Origin: Jaapia argillacea MUCL 33604
Lineage: Eukaryota > Basidiomycota > Agaricomycetes > Jaapiales > Jaapiaceae
Direction: 5' to 3'
DNA: 64,000 bases
Assembly: GCA_000697665.1 (NCBI GenBank)
Contig: KL197725.1
Span: forward strand, 97,255-161,254
The position numbers were made by a program, and so were the translations under genes. Below are positions 59,712 through 64,000 of this stretch, one piece after another. The notes under the pieces are model-generated. The model was given only the letters and a program-made list of their open reading frames with translations, was not told where the DNA came from and made no database searches. Numbering within the stretch: position 1 is the first letter of the stretch; each line of letters starts with the position of its first letter.

Positions 59712-61122
59712 TATGACCCAAACTCCACCCCTGTTCTCCCATCGAACTCTTCAGCAAGTTCTTCGAGCGTACTGGACTATCAACCCAGTTGTCAGGCTTG
59801 ATAGGTGCTCGTTTATGAACAGGGCGACGAGAAGTAGGCCTTAGTTGTGTTGGATAGCGTGCACAGGCCGCAGGCTACAGGTGGATGTGCTGGACAACAA
59901 TGAACCATAGGCAGGATGGGCGAAACATGTTGGAATGCTGCCGTATTCGACTCTCAGATATTCAGTTCAGTATGTATAATGTACTTCCTGCCTAAGCTAC
60001 TCAAATCAACTCTATGGGTTACTGCTTCACTTTCATTGTACGACGCCCTTGAACTTACTGGCGCTCATAGCTGTACCTTACGAACGATCTTTTTTGTCTC
60101 TCTTCAAACAACATTTAGTCAATCCTTACAGATTTCCACAAAATGGGGAGTAACCAAACTATGGCACTACTCAAAAAACTCTCCAAGTTGAGACCACATC
60201 TGGCACCCTGCCTCCCATCGATCAGCATTCAAACGTCGAACTTCAGCCTCTTCAAATGAGCTCACAACCTCTCCAACAGATCTAAAACCATAGTTGACCC
60301 AGCAAAAAAGGCTGCCAGCAGTATATTGAGTGTACGATAGCTGCGCCTCGCCCTCTGCAACCGGGATGTTCGAATGCCGGATGATTTTTGATTCAGTTGG
60401 ATTGCAATTCGGTAGGGCTGTTGATCCAAAGGCACTGTCAAGTTAATCAGAGCAACACACGTAGTTGGGTTGTGTTGGGTAATCTACCATAGTTGTAGAC
60501 CAACAGAACAACGAGATTGAATCCATTGCGTGGACTATCACCAACAATCCGATTCCGCATGATCTCACTCACAGTGACGGTACAAAGGGAGAGTACTTTC
60601 CTTAAATCATTCAGAAACCAGTTAGATATTGGCTTGAGATTGATCTGATAGCTGGGAAAGGTTAATCCAGCCTCCCTGGAACAAAGGGGTCGGTTTTAAT
60701 CAAAGGTACTGCGAATCTTGGGAGTAAGGAGAGTTGTAGGGTACATGATTCACGAGTACTGTATGTACGGGAGCGAGAGGAGACGGAATTTAATGAACTA
60801 ATCGCAGACTTCATGGCCGAACGACACATATATCGTCATCATCACATCTTAGCCTCTCCCAACCACAGGTCGCATACAGCCTGTGCACGACGCCCACCCA
60901 CTCTCCAAATTATCCAGCGCTTATCATAACGTCAAAGCTTGTGGGCATCCCATTGAATAGAACGTCAAAGAGGGTCAGGTCCGATTAAAGATATGAGTTG
61001 GGTTGAAATGGAGGTAGAATAATGTGCCACCACATCTTTCAGCACAAGCATCATGAGGGCAGTCAGGGGGGAGATGCACAGGATAAATATTGTATATTGA
61101 ATATACGACCACTGCGCTTCCT
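59712..61122. other. Convergent intergenic stretch, nothing recognised
   Basis: It lies between the 3' ends of convergent genes. No open frame with a recognisable motif, no repeat termini and no RNA gene were seen. Confidence 0.5.
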
Positions 61123-62743
61123 TCAAACTCTACATACGTCTGGCTCAGCTTTAATTTTCATACAATAAGTGGCTGGACGCACCTCAGAATGGCGAAACCA
61201 AACTTTGATAGTTATTGGCCCATCACCTGATGCCCCACTGACGATGATGGAGTGATGAAACCCACTATGAACCTGGGTGGAGAGGTCAACGAGCCATACA
61301 AGTGAGTCAACCATGGAAAGAACCAACTCCAATAGCTTGCACTGGGTTCCCTTGAAGGATAGAGTCAGAAGCCCATCATAGAACCACGTCAATTGGCAAT
61401 TACTTCGAGAATGAGTGAGTGAATGGACAAGAGTACCATCATCATAGTTGAAGAGCGAGACGGTTCCTTGATCACTACCACAAACAACGAGGGACTCTGG
61501 AGTGGCAAAAGCCATGGGAAGAATCATCAGGACCTGCATACTCTGATTGAAGAATCGAATGGGTTGAAGGAGGGGCATTGAGTATAGGTCAGTCCCTGTA
61601 TCAAGGTTGGAGACAAGGAGCAATTGTCCATCAGCGGCAAGGCCAGTAGCACCGCTGTGGAGGACAGTTAGAGGTCACATATGGTGGAAAACCTGCTCTG
61701 ACGTACATCTGGGTATGAATGCGTTGGTTCCAATTGACAGACCATGGATCGACATTATAGCATATTCTAGGTTGGGGGTCACAAGCTGTAAAAAGATGGT
61801 AGGAGACAAGGAGTGATTGTCCATCAGCGGCAAGGCCAGTAGCACCGCTGTGGAGGACAGTTAGAGGTCACATATGGCGGAAAACCTGCTCTGACGTACA
61901 TCTGGGTATGAACGCATCGGTTCCAATTGACAGACCATGGATTGGCGTTATAGCATATTCTAGGTTGGGGGTCACGAGCTGTAAAAAGATGGTAGGGAGA
62001 AGCGTACATTTCATGAAATTCCAGATAGGTGACGATGACAGCCTTTCCTTGGTTGACGAAATGGACAGTCCAAGAGATATATTCTGAACGTGGAGTTGTC
62101 ACAATTTCGCTCAATGTCCCTGTATGGATGAAGGGTAAAAAGACGAAGGAGCAGGCAGAAAAAAATCTCACAGTCAGGTTTGACAGCCCACAAGGTCAAC
62201 CGCCCCCCCCCCACGGTGGCCAAACGATGATGGAAGGGATCAAAATTGAGACTTTCGATACACCCTTGATGCATGGCACCAGGACCTAAGGATTCAAAGA
62301 CATTCTACAGGCGATACAGAAGCAAGTCAGGACAACATGAATCAGAAGAAAATTTGGCACACCTTCTTCTTGCTTTGGCCCCATATAGACACCAGGCTGT
62401 CAGCGCTGGAGAAGACAAATGCCTTACTGTCAGCTGCAGAGTCGATCCAAGCCCCTGCAGTGACTTGGCCATGAATAGACTCGCTATGCTTTTGGATGAG
62501 AGTCCCTGATGAAATGTCCCAGATGATGATATAACCGTCGTTGCCTAAGAGAGTGAAAGTCAACATCTCAATGGGAGGCCGCACCCCAGACGACATACCT
62601 CCACTCAACAGAAGGCGCCCCTCGGCATCAATTGCCAGCACATTGATGCTTTTGATATGTCTGGTAAGAGTGTGTTTCAGTTGGAACGATCCTATGAATG
62701 GAATTAGCTCTGGAGATGAGGATGCTGACGGATCTTCTACCAT
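61123..62743 (-). CDS. WD40-like repeat protein beside class B copy 4
   Basis: The start at 62743 is MVEDPSASSSPELIPFIGSF. Successive exons give WD40-like blades: HIKSINVLAIDAEGRLLLSG, NDGYIIIWDISSGTLIQK, AFVFSSADSLVSIWGQ, CIESLNFDPFHHRLATVGGG then RLTLWAVKPD, AVIVTYLEFHEM, CYNANPWSVNWNRCVHTQM, GATGLAADGQLLLVSNLDTG, ESLVVCGSDQGTVSLFNYDD then GTLVHSLTHS, and a last blade with HSIIVSGASGDGPITIKVW. The stop is at 61123. Blade order and content follow a WD40 family I know as expanded in mushrooms. At least six blades are visible, separated by 50-60-nt introns. An exon pair is tandemly duplicated at 61611-61996, and the consequence for splicing is unclear. No nonsense codon was found in the segments I checked. 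Confidence 0.7.
61611..61996. repeat. 193-bp tandem duplication inside the WD40-like gene
   Basis: The sequence beginning agacaaggagcaattgtcc at 61611 is repeated from 61804 with about 5% difference. The unit covers the exon encoding CYNANPWSVNWN, the following intron and the start of the GATGLAADGQ exon. Its junction fuses LLVS to YHLFTA in frame, so the duplicated exon could be spliced or read through. Confidence 0.9.
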
Positions 62744-62861
62744 GAACTTCGACTGCAGGAGGAACTGTGGAAGTAGTTTTGGAAGGTAAGAGTAGATTGC
62801 GTGAAAAAATTATAAGTCTTAAGATGAAGGGGGACAATAAGTTGATACAGACTGAAACAGA

Positions 62862-63835
62862 AAGTGAGGGACAAAAGGGCGTGAATGGAGGCAATTGGAG
62901 ACGAGGTGCAGAGATGGAGGATGAGGCGTGGATCTCAACGTTGACTCATAGTCTAGACGGAGAAGGCATTGACACAAAGTCTAAATGCTGTTTGAAGGGA
63001 GACAAAAGATAGTGAGGTACGGTTGCGAGTGCCAGCAGTGCCAGCAGATTGGAACCTGAGTGCCTTCCAAAAAGGGTAAGATTGGATTTGACGCCATCAT
63101 TGCAAGTCTTGCAATTGTCCAAGAATGGTTAGATGCTCAGCAACCACAGCGCCAACTCATGATCCCAACTTGTGCTGGTACCAAGCTGGTACTTTGGTAC
63201 TTCAAGCTCGACCTCTCACTCCTGAACTCACTTTGTGCCTGGAGAGCTAGACTTTGTGTTGCGGATGTTCAATTCACAAACCCTTGTTGCACCCAAAATT
63301 CTGCGTCAAGGTACAATTCTGGATTGAGGTACAACCCCATTGTCCTCCTGTGCTACGCCTGATTCGACCTTCTGCACCACTCTCCATCCTTAATGATCAA
63401 GTCGCCATTTCGGGCTGACTGATTTCGAGTCTGTTTTGTCCCTTCTTGCTAGTCCATTTGTGTCGTTCAACAATAGCTGGACGACCTGTGGAGGTACGCT
63501 TGCACATTTTTCTTTTGTGCCATCGCTGATTTATGGCACACAGCCACCACTCCACCCCTCGATCGATCACACCCTTCCATACCCCAAGCCAGAGATCTTG
63601 GTGCTCCTCTCACTATCCCTACCTCAGGACCTCCAATTGTACCCCATCGCTACCCTTCTTCCATCTTTCCTCAAGGTGAGCATCTGTACATTGGTTGTAC
63701 TCATTGTCCCATTGTTTCATCCCTGACACTTCCATCAGCCACCATTCGTCGACGATCAATCAGTCCTGTCGTCGATGCTGGGTGCAACTGTCTCAATTAT
63801 CTCTGCCGTACATCTCCCTCTGACTTATTGTCTTC
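62862..63835 (+). repeat. Class B repeat, copy 4; divergent promoter
   Basis: It begins gtgagggacaaaagggcgtg and shares the core and the longer right-hand extension with copy 2 in inverted orientation. The motif is at 62971-62984 and, with one change, inverted at 63247-63260. Its left edge is 119 bp from the minus-strand WD40 start (62743). The start-to-start distance to 63939 is 1,196 bp. The frames at 63060-63362 and 63436-63726 correspond to frames in other copies. Confidence 0.85.
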
Positions 63836-63938
63836 TGTAGTTAGGTGGGCACTCTGTGCTGTTCCTGTCCTCTTCTCCTTATTGTTCATCCTTTCCATAA
63901 AATCCCGTCGATTACTTCTCATCCTCACCTCACGCAAC

Positions 63939-64000
63939 ATGGATAAATACATTCTGTACTCCAGCAATGAAGAGATTTGTATCGATCCATCCACACTCCC
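63939..64000 (+). CDS. 5' end of a gene starting MDKYILYSSNEEICIDPS (cut by window end)
   Basis: Only the first 20 codons are in the window. They match the N-terminus of the minus-strand gene at 47667 with two substitutions. The 5' leader is also conserved between the two. It is therefore a paralogue carried with class B copy 4. Confidence 0.55.
   Translation, partial: MDKYILYSSNEEICIDPSTL

Overview
The window looks like a repeat-rich, gene-poor stretch of an Agaricomycete (mushroom-forming basidiomycete) nuclear genome. Coding segments are broken by very short GT-AG introns (about 50-60 nt). The protein families are those expanded in this class: a multi-membrane-span hypothetical family, a Plavaka-type transposase, a tnp2 (CACTA/EnSpm-like) transposase, WD40-like proteins, and transposon-linked zinc-finger and 'IPKPPG' proteins. 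I see no tRNA, rRNA or conserved housekeeping gene. The species cannot be named from the sequence.

Layout. 1-6.6 kb: degenerate tandem duplications around one apparently intact two-exon membrane protein gene (2156-3490, minus). 6.6-12.5 kb: a head-to-head gene pair (zinc-finger protein minus, acidic-leader protein plus) that looks like an unclassified two-gene element. 14.5-23.2 kb: two further, decayed paralogues of the membrane protein. One of them is bracketed by two foldback MITEs of one family, the second of which sits in its last codons. 24.5-31.3 kb: a nearly full-length Plavaka-type transposase (minus), head-to-head with a companion gene (plus). A 1,076-bp hAT-like MITE with a perfect 8-bp target duplication has inserted in the companion's first exon. 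31.3-33 kb: minisatellites.

33-64 kb is the most unusual part. Six intergenic repeats lie between divergent gene pairs where both starts can be placed (one right-hand partner is uncertain), and the pairs then converge on their neighbours. Two repeats form a 500-bp inverted pair (class A, 33.85-34.37 and 43.43-43.96 kb) around a tnp2 transposase gene. Four are copies of a roughly 1-kb repeat (class B: 37.0-38.0, 47.7-49.2, 53.4-54.4, 62.9-63.8 kb). All six carry the motif TAGACTTTGTGTC in inverted orientation. In class B the start codons on the two sides are 1.20-1.26 kb apart each time. One side of each class B copy reads into a coiled-coil-like or unresolved protein, the other into a WD40-like, SAP-like or unclassified protein. 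I read this as a family of transposon-derived divergent-promoter cassettes, possibly one very large or composite element. This is inference.

Decay. Eight of nine in-frame stops that interrupt otherwise continuous coding frames are TGA, each explainable as CGA (Arg) to TGA. That fits deamination of methylated CpG in transposons. The exception is a TGG to TAG change in the second membrane-protein copy. A 326-N assembly gap (48508-48833) is flanked on both sides by the same roughly 33-bp sequence and is probably spurious.
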